Assembly (NCBI GenBank): GCA_964654545.1
Contig: CAZZIU010000007.1
Coordinates: 61,678 to 125,677, forward strand
Length of the DNA: 64,000 nt
Reading direction: 5' to 3'
From: JABMOV01 sp964654545
Lineage (GTDB): Bacteria; Fidelibacterota; Marinisomatia; Marinisomatales; JABMOV01
This document shows positions 25,625-34,288 of this stretch, in pieces; positions within the stretch are counted from its first letter, which is position 1, and each line of letters opens with the position of its first letter. The position numbers and the translations under genes were made by a program. A model generated the notes under the pieces. It saw only the letters and a program-made list of their open reading frames with translations. It had not been told where the DNA came from and ran no database searches.

Positions 25625-28159
25625 ATGAAACAATTACTGATTTTTATATCGCTTTTAGTAACGACATTAATAGGTGAAACGGGAATTATCACCGGAACAG
25701 TCACCGATATTTCAACCGAGCAACCACTTCCTGGTGTGAATGTTATTATTGAAGGAACGGAAATGGGAGCGGCATCGAACATCAATGGTGATTTCACCGT
25801 GGATAATATTCCTGATGGATTTTATCATGTGCGATTTAGTGCCATTGGATATAAACCGCTGGTAAAACTTAATATTCGTGTTGTATCCAATCGTCCCGCC
25901 GTTGTTCGTGCTGAGCTGGTGCAACAAGCAGTGGAATTATCCGGTGTGACGGTGACCCGTGAATACTTTGAGAAAGAAAAAGATGCTATCGTATCCAGTC
26001 GAACGGTTGACTTAAATGAAATTCGACGCGATCCTGCCGGATCAGTTGATATCCAACGGATGATGCAGGCGCTACCGTCAGTGGTATCTGCATCGGATCA
26101 GCAGAATGAAATCGTTGTTCGCGGCGGCGCTCCCGGTGAGAATCTGTTTTTAATGGACAACATTGAAATGGCCAATCCTAATCATTTTGGACAACCTGGA
26201 ACGGGCGGGGGCCCCATCAATATGATCAACACGTTGTTCATTGACCGCGTTGATTTCTTGGCTGGTGCATTTCCAGCAAAATATGGGGACAAAGCCTCAA
26301 GTGTGATGGATATATCGTTGCGGGAAGGTAGCCGTACAATGCACTCGCAGGATGTAGACATGAGTATGGCCGGTTTAGGTATTAATATGGAAGGACCCAT
26401 TGCCGACGGGCGTGGATCCTATTTGGCATCCTTCCGAAAAAGTTATCTTGAATTTATAATTGCAAACACGGGACTTACGGCTATTCCACGATACTACAGC
26501 TTACAATCCAAGATAACCTATGATCTCACCCCAACCGATAAATTGCTGATCAATGCAATTTATGGAAACGATGCCATTAAATTGGAGGGAGAGAATGATG
26601 CCTGGAGTCGTGGTGCAGAAAATGTGGACGTTAAAGGGAATCAATCGGCCTATGGAATGACGTACAAAAAACTATGGGGAAAAAACGGTTTAACGAATGT
26701 AACTGTAGGCGGTACGCGGGCAGAATTTGTCTATGATGTTTATCGAATCAATGATTCTGGAAACCGATCTTACTATGCAGATCAGAAGTTCAGGGAATGG
26801 GATTTACAGGCAAAGGGTGATTTTTTATGGAAGCCGAACAGGAAGATGGAACTCAGTGGAGGAATTGACTGGAAACAACTTGGTATTTATCATGACTCCT
26901 GGGCCGATCAGGATACGGTGTGGTTGTATGGTTATACCCACCCTGCTTCTCCTGATTCATTCAGGGTCATTCCTCAGTCCGAATGGGAGAGTCAGGTTTT
27001 CCCAATTATTGAAAATGCAAATCCGGATTCAATTTACCAGGATGAAGCAGGTGTATGGCACTATCTTGCAGAAAATACATCCGGTGGTTGGGATGAGGTA
27101 AGTTTTACAAAAGTTTCTATGTACGGCGCTCCGTATGATTCTGTAGTATCAAATGTGGAATCTTCACACCCGCGAATCAGCGGATTTATCCAAATGAAAT
27201 ACCACCTCACGGATAAACTCTATACCAATTTTGGATTACGGACCGGATATTTTCAATATACAGATTTTAGCTGGCTGGCACCGCGCATCGGGCTTAATTA
27301 TTCAGTGACGCCGGCTTGGTCTGTGAGTCTGGCATATGGTCGGCATTACCAATCCCCGCATATCTTGTATTTGGCCTTTAATGATGAGAATAATTCAATT
27401 CGAAGCAAATACAATGATCAAATCGTTTTGGGAATGGAACACTTCTTCTCGCTTGATACACGTGGTACCATTGAAGCCTACTGGAAGGAATACAATGATA
27501 TACCCGTATTCTACTCAAATACCACCCTTGATTCCAGCGATTTCAATGATAGAATGGTAAACAAAGGTCATGCTAAATCGTATGGAGTTGAATTGTTTCT
27601 CCAGAAAAAAATGGCAAAGGATATGTTTGGAACTGTTTCGTATTCCTGGTATCGAGCCTTTGCACAGGATACACGATCAGAAAAGGAAAAATTCTATCCT
27701 CAGGAATTTGATTTTCAGCACGTATTTAATCTGGTGGGAGGATATAGAATACCAATTAAGGGAAATAATATTACGCCGATTTCAGAGAGAAATGGACTGG
27801 TTCGTTTTATCGCAAAAGCATTAGGATGGGGATCGGACGAACTTGAGCTATCCGTGCGCTATCGATATGTTGGTGGTAAACCGTATTCACCGAAGATTTA
27901 CAACCACAATGTCCAGCGGTGGTATGAAGATCCATCTGCGGACTACAACACGGAAAGGCTCATGGCCTATCATCGCTTTGACTTTATGATTCTTTGGCAC
28001 TCGCATCATGAAAAATTCAATGTTATATCCTATTTTGATGTGCAGAATGTATTCAATCGAAATAACATATGGGATATTCAACGCAATGCGGATGGTACCA
28101 GGGAGGATATTCTCCAGTATCAGGTCATGCCAGTAGGTGGATTTACGTTAGAATTTTAA
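25625..28159 (+). CDS. TonB-dependent receptor with CarboxypepD_reg-like N-terminal domain
   Basis: An 844-residue outer-membrane protein. After a signal peptide there is a carboxypeptidase-regulatory-like beta domain (GTVTDISTEQPLPGVNVII, residues about 21-105), then the plug domain (ALPSVVSASDQQNEIVVRGG, about 140-250) and a beta-barrel. The ending LEF with a terminal aromatic residue is typical of outer-membrane barrels. It is co-transcribed with the membrane protein and winged-helix regulator, so its expression is probably controlled locally. Ligand unknown. Confidence 0.9.
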   Translation: MKQLLIFISLLVTTLIGETGIITGTVTDISTEQPLPGVNVIIEGTEMGAASNINGDFTVDNIPDGFYHVRFSAIGYKPLVKLNIRVVSNRPAVVRAELVQQAVELSGVTVTREYFEKEKDAIVSSRTVDLNEIRRDPAGSVDIQRMMQALPSVVSASDQQNEIVVRGGAPGENLFLMDNIEMANPNHFGQPGTGGGPINMINTLFIDRVDFLAGAFPAKYGDKASSVMDISLREGSRTMHSQDVDMSMAGLGINMEGPIADGRGSYLASFRKSYLEFIIANTGLTAIPRYYSLQSKITYDLTPTDKLLINAIYGNDAIKLEGENDAWSRGAENVDVKGNQSAYGMTYKKLWGKNGLTNVTVGGTRAEFVYDVYRINDSGNRSYYADQKFREWDLQAKGDFLWKPNRKMELSGGIDWKQLGIYHDSWADQDTVWLYGYTHPASPDSFRVIPQSEWESQVFPIIENANPDSIYQDEAGVWHYLAENTSGGWDEVSFTKVSMYGAPYDSVVSNVESSHPRISGFIQMKYHLTDKLYTNFGLRTGYFQYTDFSWLAPRIGLNYSVTPAWSVSLAYGRHYQSPHILYLAFNDENNSIRSKYNDQIVLGMEHFFSLDTRGTIEAYWKEYNDIPVFYSNTTLDSSDFNDRMVNKGHAKSYGVELFLQKKMAKDMFGTVSYSWYRAFAQDTRSEKEKFYPQEFDFQHVFNLVGGYRIPIKGNNITPISERNGLVRFIAKALGWGSDELELSVRYRYVGGKPYSPKIYNHNVQRWYEDPSADYNTERLMAYHRFDFMILWHSHHEKFNVISYFDVQNVFNRNNIWDIQRNADGTREDILQYQVMPVGGFTLEF

Positions 28160-28224
28160 ATCACTATCGACTTTCAAGGATGAACCATATTCTTAAAGGT
28201 CTTTTAAATAGGAAAGGGTAAAAA

Positions 28225-29157
28225 TTGCAAACAATAATTGGTACCGGTGGTGCAATTGGGGTTGAGTTAGCCAAAGCTCTAATAACGTATACGGATGAGA
28301 TTCGACTGGTGAGCCGGACACCGGCACAAGTGAATGGAACGGACCAGCTTTTCCCCGCCGATGTTATGAAAGGACCGTCCCTTCGCAGGGCAGTGGAGGG
28401 TTCTGCCGTTGTATATGTTACGGTCGGATTTCAATATAATTACAAGGTCTGGCGCGCGCAATGGCCATTGTTCATGACCAATATCATTGCTGCATGCAAG
28501 GATGTGGGTGCCAAGCTGGTCTTTTTTGATAATATGTACATGTACGATCGCAACCATCTCGGTCACATGACCGAAGCAACCCCGATAAATCCATCCAGTG
28601 AAAAAGGAAAAATCCGCGCTGAAATTGCTCAACAACTTATGGATGAAGTGGAAGCAGGTAAGTTGACTGCTCTGATAGCACGATCTGCAGATTATTATGG
28701 CCCTAATATCACAAACACCAGTATGCTTACTGAAACTGTAATTAATCGATTAAGAGCCGGGAAAAGCGCACAATGGATAAAATCATTGGATTTTATCCAT
28801 TCCATGACTTTTGTTCCTGATGCAGGTAAAGCCACAGCAATGTTGGGGAATACAGACGAAGCGTTCAATCAGGTCTGGCATTTACCAACCCATGCTAACC
28901 CACCGACCGGACGAGAATGGGTTACATCCATTGCCACCGAGTTAAAAGTCAAACCAAAGGTACAGGTCATTAGTCAATTTATGATGAAGTCCATTGGGAT
29001 TTTTGTTCCAATCCTAAAGGAAATTTCAGAGATGTCCTATCAGTATGACAGGGATTATATCTTCAGTTCAAAGAAATTTGACGAATATTTTAATTTCACT
29101 CCGACTTTGTATGAAATAGGGATTAAAGAAATCGTAGAACAAATAGAAACAAACTGA
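28225..29157 (+). CDS. NAD(P)-dependent epimerase/dehydratase-like protein
   Basis: A 310-residue Rossmann protein of the extended SDR family. The nucleotide-binding loop GTGGAIG is at the very N-terminus (residues 6-12), so the chain starts without the usual lead-in. The start is a TTG at 28225 with the site GGAAAGGG. The catalytic YxxxK is not obvious: near 150-160 the sequence reads ARSADYYGPNI, as in atypical SDRs. It could be a sugar-nucleotide or reductive enzyme, or a nonenzymatic relative. Confidence 0.75.
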   Translation: MQTIIGTGGAIGVELAKALITYTDEIRLVSRTPAQVNGTDQLFPADVMKGPSLRRAVEGSAVVYVTVGFQYNYKVWRAQWPLFMTNIIAACKDVGAKLVFFDNMYMYDRNHLGHMTEATPINPSSEKGKIRAEIAQQLMDEVEAGKLTALIARSADYYGPNITNTSMLTETVINRLRAGKSAQWIKSLDFIHSMTFVPDAGKATAMLGNTDEAFNQVWHLPTHANPPTGREWVTSIATELKVKPKVQVISQFMMKSIGIFVPILKEISEMSYQYDRDYIFSSKKFDEYFNFTPTLYEIGIKEIVEQIETN

Positions 29158-29194
29158 TTACTTTTCAAATATCGGCAGAGATGATAAAAAAGAA

Positions 29195-29218
29195 AAGCCC
29201 CGGAATAATTCGGGGCTT
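29195..29218 (-). terminator. Terminator between convergent genes
   Basis: An 8-bp stem AAGCCCCG/CGGGGCTT with an 8-nt AT loop. On the minus strand it is followed by a CTTTTCTTTTTT tract, so it best serves the sorting-domain gene at 29224 but may act in both directions. Confidence 0.8.
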
Positions 29219-29223
29219 ACTAT

Positions 29224-31593
29224 TTATTTTATATATACCAATTTGCGGTTGATGACATAATTGGTGGTTTTAAGCTGGTAAAAATAAATTCCTGATGCAT
29301 AGGAACTCATATCCAATTGTAGTTCATGATACCCCTTTGAAATCGATCCATTTACGATGGTTGCAATTTCCCGGCCACGAAGATTTAATACGGTGAGTTT
29401 TACCTCATCTTTATTCGGTAGATAGAATTGAATCATGGTATTTGCATTAAACGGGTTAGGAAAATTCTGAACCAACACGGGAGAATCGGGAATAAAGTGA
29501 TCTGATTCGCCAAAGACACCAACCCCCGTATTATCAACTGTCTGGCTATAGAGTCCGGTACTATTACCAACCAGTAATGCATCGTAGAACAATACATTAA
29601 TTCGCGTGCCCACCGGAAAGGAATAACCCAGTGTCCAACTCGATCCACCTAAATCAAAATAGTAAATCTCATGATCTATTGCAGCATAAACTGTATCATT
29701 CCCAACAGTAATTGCCGTACCCTCAATCCCATTCATTGGAAATCCACTGGTGCCAAAAGGCATCCACAATCCGGTACTATTTAGCGGTTTGTAATAGGCA
29801 ACAGCGTGATTGATGGCAGCATCTGCTCCAATGGCAAATACTGTATCTTGCGATATACTCGTCTCAACATCCCATATGCCAACCACAAAGGCATAACCTA
29901 AACCGGTTCCAGTAGCGCCCATATCCTCGGATACTGACCAGGATGCTCCATTTTTTACCACACGATACACGCCATATCCCTGTGGATTATCCAATTCATA
30001 TAGAACCGAAACATAGGCGACCGTATCACCGGATTCAATATTGAAAAGGATATCAGATGCATCCACATCATTTCCAATGGAAGTGGCTTCAATGAGCATT
30101 TGATCCCACGTATTTCCTCGATCCATAGAATAAAACACACCACCTTTGAGGGAATCTGCAATTTCAAACGCTGCGAATACTATATTGGAGTCATAGGGAC
30201 AAACTTCCAGAGCAAGACACTTTAATCCAAAGCCACTCATAAAATATGGTGAATCTTCAGGTGTGAAAACCCGATTCCACGTGTCGCCCTCGTTATCTGT
30301 CTTATACACCCTGAGATTAGCGGCATAAACAACATTCGTGTCGCTAGGATCCATAGCAATAGAATAATATGGTGAACCATCTTCCAATGGGAACATTGCG
30401 TTCGTCCATTCCGGAGTAGACAGGTAGTGTTTAACTCGTCGAATTCCCGATTTTGAAGCGGCCCAGGCAGTCTGTTTATCACTGCTTTGGTCAAAATCGC
30501 TAACTTGTACTGCCTCAACGCCTTCATCAATCTCAAAGATAACCTCACCACTGCTAGAACTGACGCCGATACCCTGATCCGTGGTCATGTAAATGATTTC
30601 CGAGTTTACTGGATCAACATATACTGCACCGTCGTTTGGATGGGTTTCCTGTCCGTTCCATCCAAACCCTAACCAGGAACCGGACGCCCCATTGTTTACA
30701 CTATACATGGAAGCAAAATAAACATAGTAAAATCCTGCATTTCCTTTGAACGCCAGGTTTGGTCCGGAAGTCCCCGCAACACCTGCATTGTATTCGTTCC
30801 ACGTATTTTCATCGTCAGTATACCCAATTTGTTTTCCACTGCCATCTGCACCAGCAACGAATAATCGTCCATCGGGTGCAATTCCAAATGCTTCCCATTG
30901 AAAGGTGGACGAGAGCGTGGTTGGACTGATATCCGTGAACGTAGTTGACGGTTTCATATTGGAGTAAATGTCTGAAGCTTTCAAAATGGTTGGATTCATT
31001 CCAGGAAAATAGAGATACAACGTGTCATTTTGTGGGTGAGCATACATTCCGGGATTGAATCCGGAAAACCCGATGGTAATTGGCGAATCGGCGGCATCGC
31101 TATAATGTCCATCGCTATCAAGCGCTCCAAAATGCAATTGATCCATGTTTACATAAAAAAGGGTGTCGCCGATTATATCAAATCCATTGATTCCACCGCT
31201 AATAATTTGGATAGCTTCCAGTGAATCAGGGTGGGCAAGATATATTCCATCCACGCCGATGAAATAGATATTTCCAGATGTTTCGTGAGCAGCAATGGAT
31301 TGTATTCCTGAACCGAATCCTGCCGAAGCATCCACTCCAGGAACGACGGAAAAAGATCCAAAAACAGGGGTGCCCGGACTGGCATGGACGTCAGCGTAAA
31401 ACATAGAGTTGGCACTTTCGGTGGTAATAAATATTCTACTTGAATCTCCAGAGCTACCTGAATGCCAGGGGATTCCGGTGATGGCATGAATGCGTCCGCC
31501 ATAGACTCCTTGTGGCAGTGGTGTATTCAATTGAGAAAATAGCGGTGATAGTGTAAGCAGTATACTAAAGAGTTGTAATAAGGATGTATACAT
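29224..31593 (-). CDS. Secreted Asp-box (BNR) repeat protein with T9SS sorting domain
   Basis: A 789-residue exported protein with signal peptide (MYTSLLQLFSILLTLSPLFS). Repeated Asp-box motifs such as TDNEGDTW and SMDRGNTW indicate a beta-propeller like those in sialidases and photosystem-assembly factors, but no sialidase active site is apparent. The last 85 residues are a type A sorting domain (VLVQNFPNPFNANTMIQF through GIYFYQLKT, ending VYIK). Start ATG 31593 follows ATTGGAGATAAA; the longer reading to 31701 would bury the signal peptide. Likely a surface or secreted binding protein. Confidence 0.85.
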   Translation of the reverse strand: MYTSLLQLFSILLTLSPLFSQLNTPLPQGVYGGRIHAITGIPWHSGSSGDSSRIFITTESANSMFYADVHASPGTPVFGSFSVVPGVDASAGFGSGIQSIAAHETSGNIYFIGVDGIYLAHPDSLEAIQIISGGINGFDIIGDTLFYVNMDQLHFGALDSDGHYSDAADSPITIGFSGFNPGMYAHPQNDTLYLYFPGMNPTILKASDIYSNMKPSTTFTDISPTTLSSTFQWEAFGIAPDGRLFVAGADGSGKQIGYTDDENTWNEYNAGVAGTSGPNLAFKGNAGFYYVYFASMYSVNNGASGSWLGFGWNGQETHPNDGAVYVDPVNSEIIYMTTDQGIGVSSSSGEVIFEIDEGVEAVQVSDFDQSSDKQTAWAASKSGIRRVKHYLSTPEWTNAMFPLEDGSPYYSIAMDPSDTNVVYAANLRVYKTDNEGDTWNRVFTPEDSPYFMSGFGLKCLALEVCPYDSNIVFAAFEIADSLKGGVFYSMDRGNTWDQMLIEATSIGNDVDASDILFNIESGDTVAYVSVLYELDNPQGYGVYRVVKNGASWSVSEDMGATGTGLGYAFVVGIWDVETSISQDTVFAIGADAAINHAVAYYKPLNSTGLWMPFGTSGFPMNGIEGTAITVGNDTVYAAIDHEIYYFDLGGSSWTLGYSFPVGTRINVLFYDALLVGNSTGLYSQTVDNTGVGVFGESDHFIPDSPVLVQNFPNPFNANTMIQFYLPNKDEVKLTVLNLRGREIATIVNGSISKGYHELQLDMSSYASGIYFYQLKTTNYVINRKLVYIK

Positions 31594-31661
31594 TTTATCT
31601 CCAATAAGATTTGAATGATTGCCAAACGAACGCTGTAAGATACCGGCATTACTGTTTGAAA

Positions 31662-31740
31662 TCCTGTGAGGCATGCAACACAGGAGAGCAACTTGTGACA
31701 CTTTGCACAGGAAGGTTATGTTGTGTTATTTCTCACAGGA
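31662..31740. promoter_or_regulatory. Four-copy CACAGGA array in a divergent intergenic region
   Basis: One inverted copy (TCCTGTG, 31662-31668) and three direct copies of CACAGGA (31679-31685, 31706-31712, 31734-31740). The direct copies are spaced 27 and 28 bp apart; the first direct copy forms an inverted pair with the TCCTGTG. The array sits between two divergent exported-protein genes, the right place for an operator array or a shared regulatory site. No promoter hexamers are convincing here. Confidence 0.4.
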
Positions 31741-31809
31741 AAAATCATGGAGATTGCTTAGTAGTGGAATTAGTTTACCACACAATAAATAACCCCCTTT
31801 TTGCCAAAA

Positions 31810-33129
31810 ATGAGATTCACTTTCATACCAATTTTCCTCATTCTATTGTACGGGCAATCTAATTTGCCCCATAACCTGACTGATACGGAAAAACAACATC
31901 TTCATCAAATCGGATCAAGCCGTACAATAACCGATCCTCCTGATAGCATTGTGTTTGCACCGGCTGAGTTCGACTCGATCGCAGGAATTATTTTTGGTTG
32001 GGGTAGTGGTGGCTGGTATCAAACACTTTTAAAACAACTCATCAAAGAAACGGCTGAAAATGATACAGCCTGGGTCACCGTATACCCATCATCGGTGGCG
32101 AACGCGACGAGCATTCTGACATCGTACGGTGTGAACATGGATCGGGTGTCATTTATTGAGGAGTCACTAAACTCAGTCTGGATCAGGGACTATGGCCCCT
32201 GGTGGATCTATCAACCGGATGGCTCTAGAGCGATTTTGGATTTGGACTACAATCGACCCAGACCATTGGATGATGCTTTCCCGGAACAATTGGCTTCTCA
32301 ATGGAACCTGGACTATTACGGATTGGGTTTGGTTGAAGCAGGTGGCAATATGCTTTTGGACGGGAAAGGTGCTGTCTTGATATCAGATATAATATTCGAT
32401 CCATCTCAGGGCTTTAATCCGAATGGTGATCTTACGGTTGATTTGCTGGAGACATACTTTGAGGATTATTTTGGCGTGCACAAAGTTCTTCTAACAGATC
32501 ATCTGGAGAATGATGGTACGGGTCACATTGATATGTTCGTGAAAGTAATCAACGATACAACTGTCATTGTTGGAGAGTATGAACCGGGGACCGGTGCCGG
32601 CAACAATGAAGCAATTTGTGATCAGGTAGCCAATCAAATCGCAAATGAAACCAATGGTTCTGGAAGACCATTTCATGTGATACGGATGCTTATGCCGCCC
32701 TATACTGGTGGTGTGACCTATACCTATATCAATTCATTGATTGTAAATAAAAAGGTCTTTGTTCCCATTTATGGTTTTGCCACAGATAGTGAAGTTCTCT
32801 CCCAGTACGAATCCATCATGCCCGGGTATGAAATAATTGGATACGATTGCAATCAGATCATCACAGCAAATGGTGCAATTCACTGTATCACCATGAAAGT
32901 TCCTGCAATGATTCCATTGGTCGATCCTTGTGAAGAGTGGCACATTGGTGATGTAAATAACGATGGTCTAATTAACTTGTTTGATATCCTTGCAATTTCC
33001 GATATTGCACTGGGTTATCATGATCCAGGTGGATGCACGAAAAAAATGGCTGATGTAAATAACGACCAGTCTGTTACCGCCATGGATTTGATTTATCTAT
33101 TAAACCAGATTATGGGTTGGAATAATTGA
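31810..33129 (+). CDS. Secreted agmatine/peptidylarginine deiminase with dockerin-like C-terminus
   Basis: A 439-residue protein of the porphyromonas-type peptidylarginine/agmatine deiminase family. Signal peptide at 1-18. Catalytic positions are visible in family order: Asp127 (IRDYGPWW), His239 and Asp241 (GTGHIDMF), Asn308 and Cys359 (GAIHCITM), converting guanidino groups to ureido with release of ammonia. Residues about 380-438 hold two dockerin-type repeats (GDVNNDGLINLFDI and ADVNNDQSVTAMDL). An exported deiminase with a dockerin tail, rather than a T9SS tail, is unusual. No clear ribosome site precedes ATG 31810; TTG 31801 is an alternative start. Confidence 0.88.
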   Translation: MRFTFIPIFLILLYGQSNLPHNLTDTEKQHLHQIGSSRTITDPPDSIVFAPAEFDSIAGIIFGWGSGGWYQTLLKQLIKETAENDTAWVTVYPSSVANATSILTSYGVNMDRVSFIEESLNSVWIRDYGPWWIYQPDGSRAILDLDYNRPRPLDDAFPEQLASQWNLDYYGLGLVEAGGNMLLDGKGAVLISDIIFDPSQGFNPNGDLTVDLLETYFEDYFGVHKVLLTDHLENDGTGHIDMFVKVINDTTVIVGEYEPGTGAGNNEAICDQVANQIANETNGSGRPFHVIRMLMPPYTGGVTYTYINSLIVNKKVFVPIYGFATDSEVLSQYESIMPGYEIIGYDCNQIITANGAIHCITMKVPAMIPLVDPCEEWHIGDVNNDGLINLFDILAISDIALGYHDPGGCTKKMADVNNDQSVTAMDLIYLLNQIMGWNN

Positions 33130-33737
33130 AAAAAATTTTCGAACCGTCCACCGTTATTACGGACGGAATTCTTTTTATCTGTGGATTGTATTTTTGGCTA
33201 GGACTTGCAAAATACCCTGTCCATACAATTCAGTTTTTTTGGGGAATAGCCTACTTTGCCATGGCTTTCTCTGCCTTTGCTGGAGCGTTACGACACGGTT
33301 GGGGACCACATTGGAGCCCGGCCTGGTCAGTGTTTTTTAATAGGGTCACCTATTTTTTGATTGGGATTACTTCAATTACACTTTTGTGGGGAGTACTGAT
33401 TTGGTATTCCTTCATCCATATGAGTCTACAAATCATCATTACATTATCCCTTATTCTTTATTGTTATCATGCCTTCAGAAAAATGGATTTTAAAATTGTG
33501 ATTCTGTACTACTTCCCCATCATGATAATCATATTTATTCTAATGCTTATTGGGTGGTATCGGGATAAAAACGGTGCTGGAACAGTAGCCGTGGGAATTG
33601 GTCTTGGATTTCTAGCTGCTGCTTTGCAGAGAAGAGGCTGGGATCCACATAGACATTTCAACCACAATGATATCTATCACGTAGTGCAATTGGTCGGTAT
33701 GTGGTTAATGTATACGGGGCTTTTACAATTAAAATAA
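33126..33737 (+). CDS. Polytopic membrane protein of unknown function
   Basis: A 203-residue protein with about six TM helices. It begins with a TTG at 33126 that overlaps the deiminase stop by 4 bp, so it is translationally coupled. Histidines and tryptophans (LRHGWGPHWSPAWS, RRGWDPHRHFNHNDIYHVVQ) cluster at the helix ends and may bind haem or metal. The pattern resembles unassigned DUF membrane families with a conserved H-rich C-terminus. It ends 35 bp before the convergent RRM gene. Not identified. Confidence 0.75.
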   Translation: MKKIFEPSTVITDGILFICGLYFWLGLAKYPVHTIQFFWGIAYFAMAFSAFAGALRHGWGPHWSPAWSVFFNRVTYFLIGITSITLLWGVLIWYSFIHMSLQIIITLSLILYCYHAFRKMDFKIVILYYFPIMIIIFILMLIGWYRDKNGAGTVAVGIGLGFLAAALQRRGWDPHRHFNHNDIYHVVQLVGMWLMYTGLLQLK

Positions 33738-33738
33738 A

Positions 33739-33770
33739 ACCGGCCCATGGTTTCCCATGAGCCGGTAATA
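33739..33770. terminator. Terminator-like hairpin between convergent genes
   Basis: The imperfect inverted repeat ACCGGC-CCATGG against CCATGA-GCCGGT lies between the membrane protein stop and the RRM stop. AT-rich stretches on both sides make a bidirectional terminator plausible. Confidence 0.55.
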
Positions 33771-33771
33771 A

Positions 33772-34041
33772 TTAAAACCTAGATCGTTTTGGACGATCTT
33801 GTTTTGGGCGAGCTTCGCTTACTTTAAGATTTCTTCCCTTTAATTCGACATCATTTAATGATTCGATTGCTGTACGGGCTTCATCATCATTAGGCATTTC
33901 GACAAAACCAAATCCTTTGGAACGGCCTGTCATACGATCGGAAATAATTTTTGCGCTATCTACATCTCCATGTTGAGCAAATGCATTTCTTAAATCGTCT
34001 TCTGTTAGATCATAGGATAGATTTCCTACATATAAATTCAT
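33772..34041 (-). CDS. RRM-domain RNA-binding protein
   Basis: An 89-residue single RNA-recognition motif. RNP2 is LYVGNLS (residues 3-9) and RNP1 is KGFGFVEM (about 43-50), followed by a short basic tail (KQDRPKRSRF). Such proteins in FCB bacteria and cyanobacteria are cold-inducible or act in mRNA stability. The long upstream region (34042-34288, 247 bp) holds a strong hairpin at 34070-34101, which may be part of its 5' leader. Confidence 0.92.
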   Translation of the reverse strand: MNLYVGNLSYDLTEDDLRNAFAQHGDVDSAKIISDRMTGRSKGFGFVEMPNDDEARTAIESLNDVELKGRNLKVSEARPKQDRPKRSRF

Positions 34042-34069
34042 AATTGTCTCTCTAATTAATTACTGTAAT

Positions 34070-34101
34070 GCGGAATCCAACAATCAATGTTGAAATTCCG
34101 C
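34070..34101 (-). promoter_or_regulatory. Hairpin in the probable 5' leader of the RRM gene
   Basis: GCGGAAT pairs with ATTCCGC and CAACA with TGTTG (a 12-bp stem with a small internal bulge), 29-60 bp upstream of the RRM start. No T-run follows on either strand, so it is not a terminator. Leader hairpins of cold-responsive RNA-binding protein genes are known, so a regulatory role is plausible. The rest of 34102-34288 shows no gene. Confidence 0.4.
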
Positions 34102-34288
34102 GGCGAATTTAGATTGTATTATGAGCTTGTCCAATGTATTTATTTGAAGTGTATCATGGGAGCTGAATTTAGAATACAACCCTAAAATTATAAGTTACAT
34201 ACCTTTAGAGGAGCTACAAACTCCTATGAACAATGGGGTCTCAATCATGTAAATTCTGCCCCTTTTTTAACATGGACTAGGAAAGATT

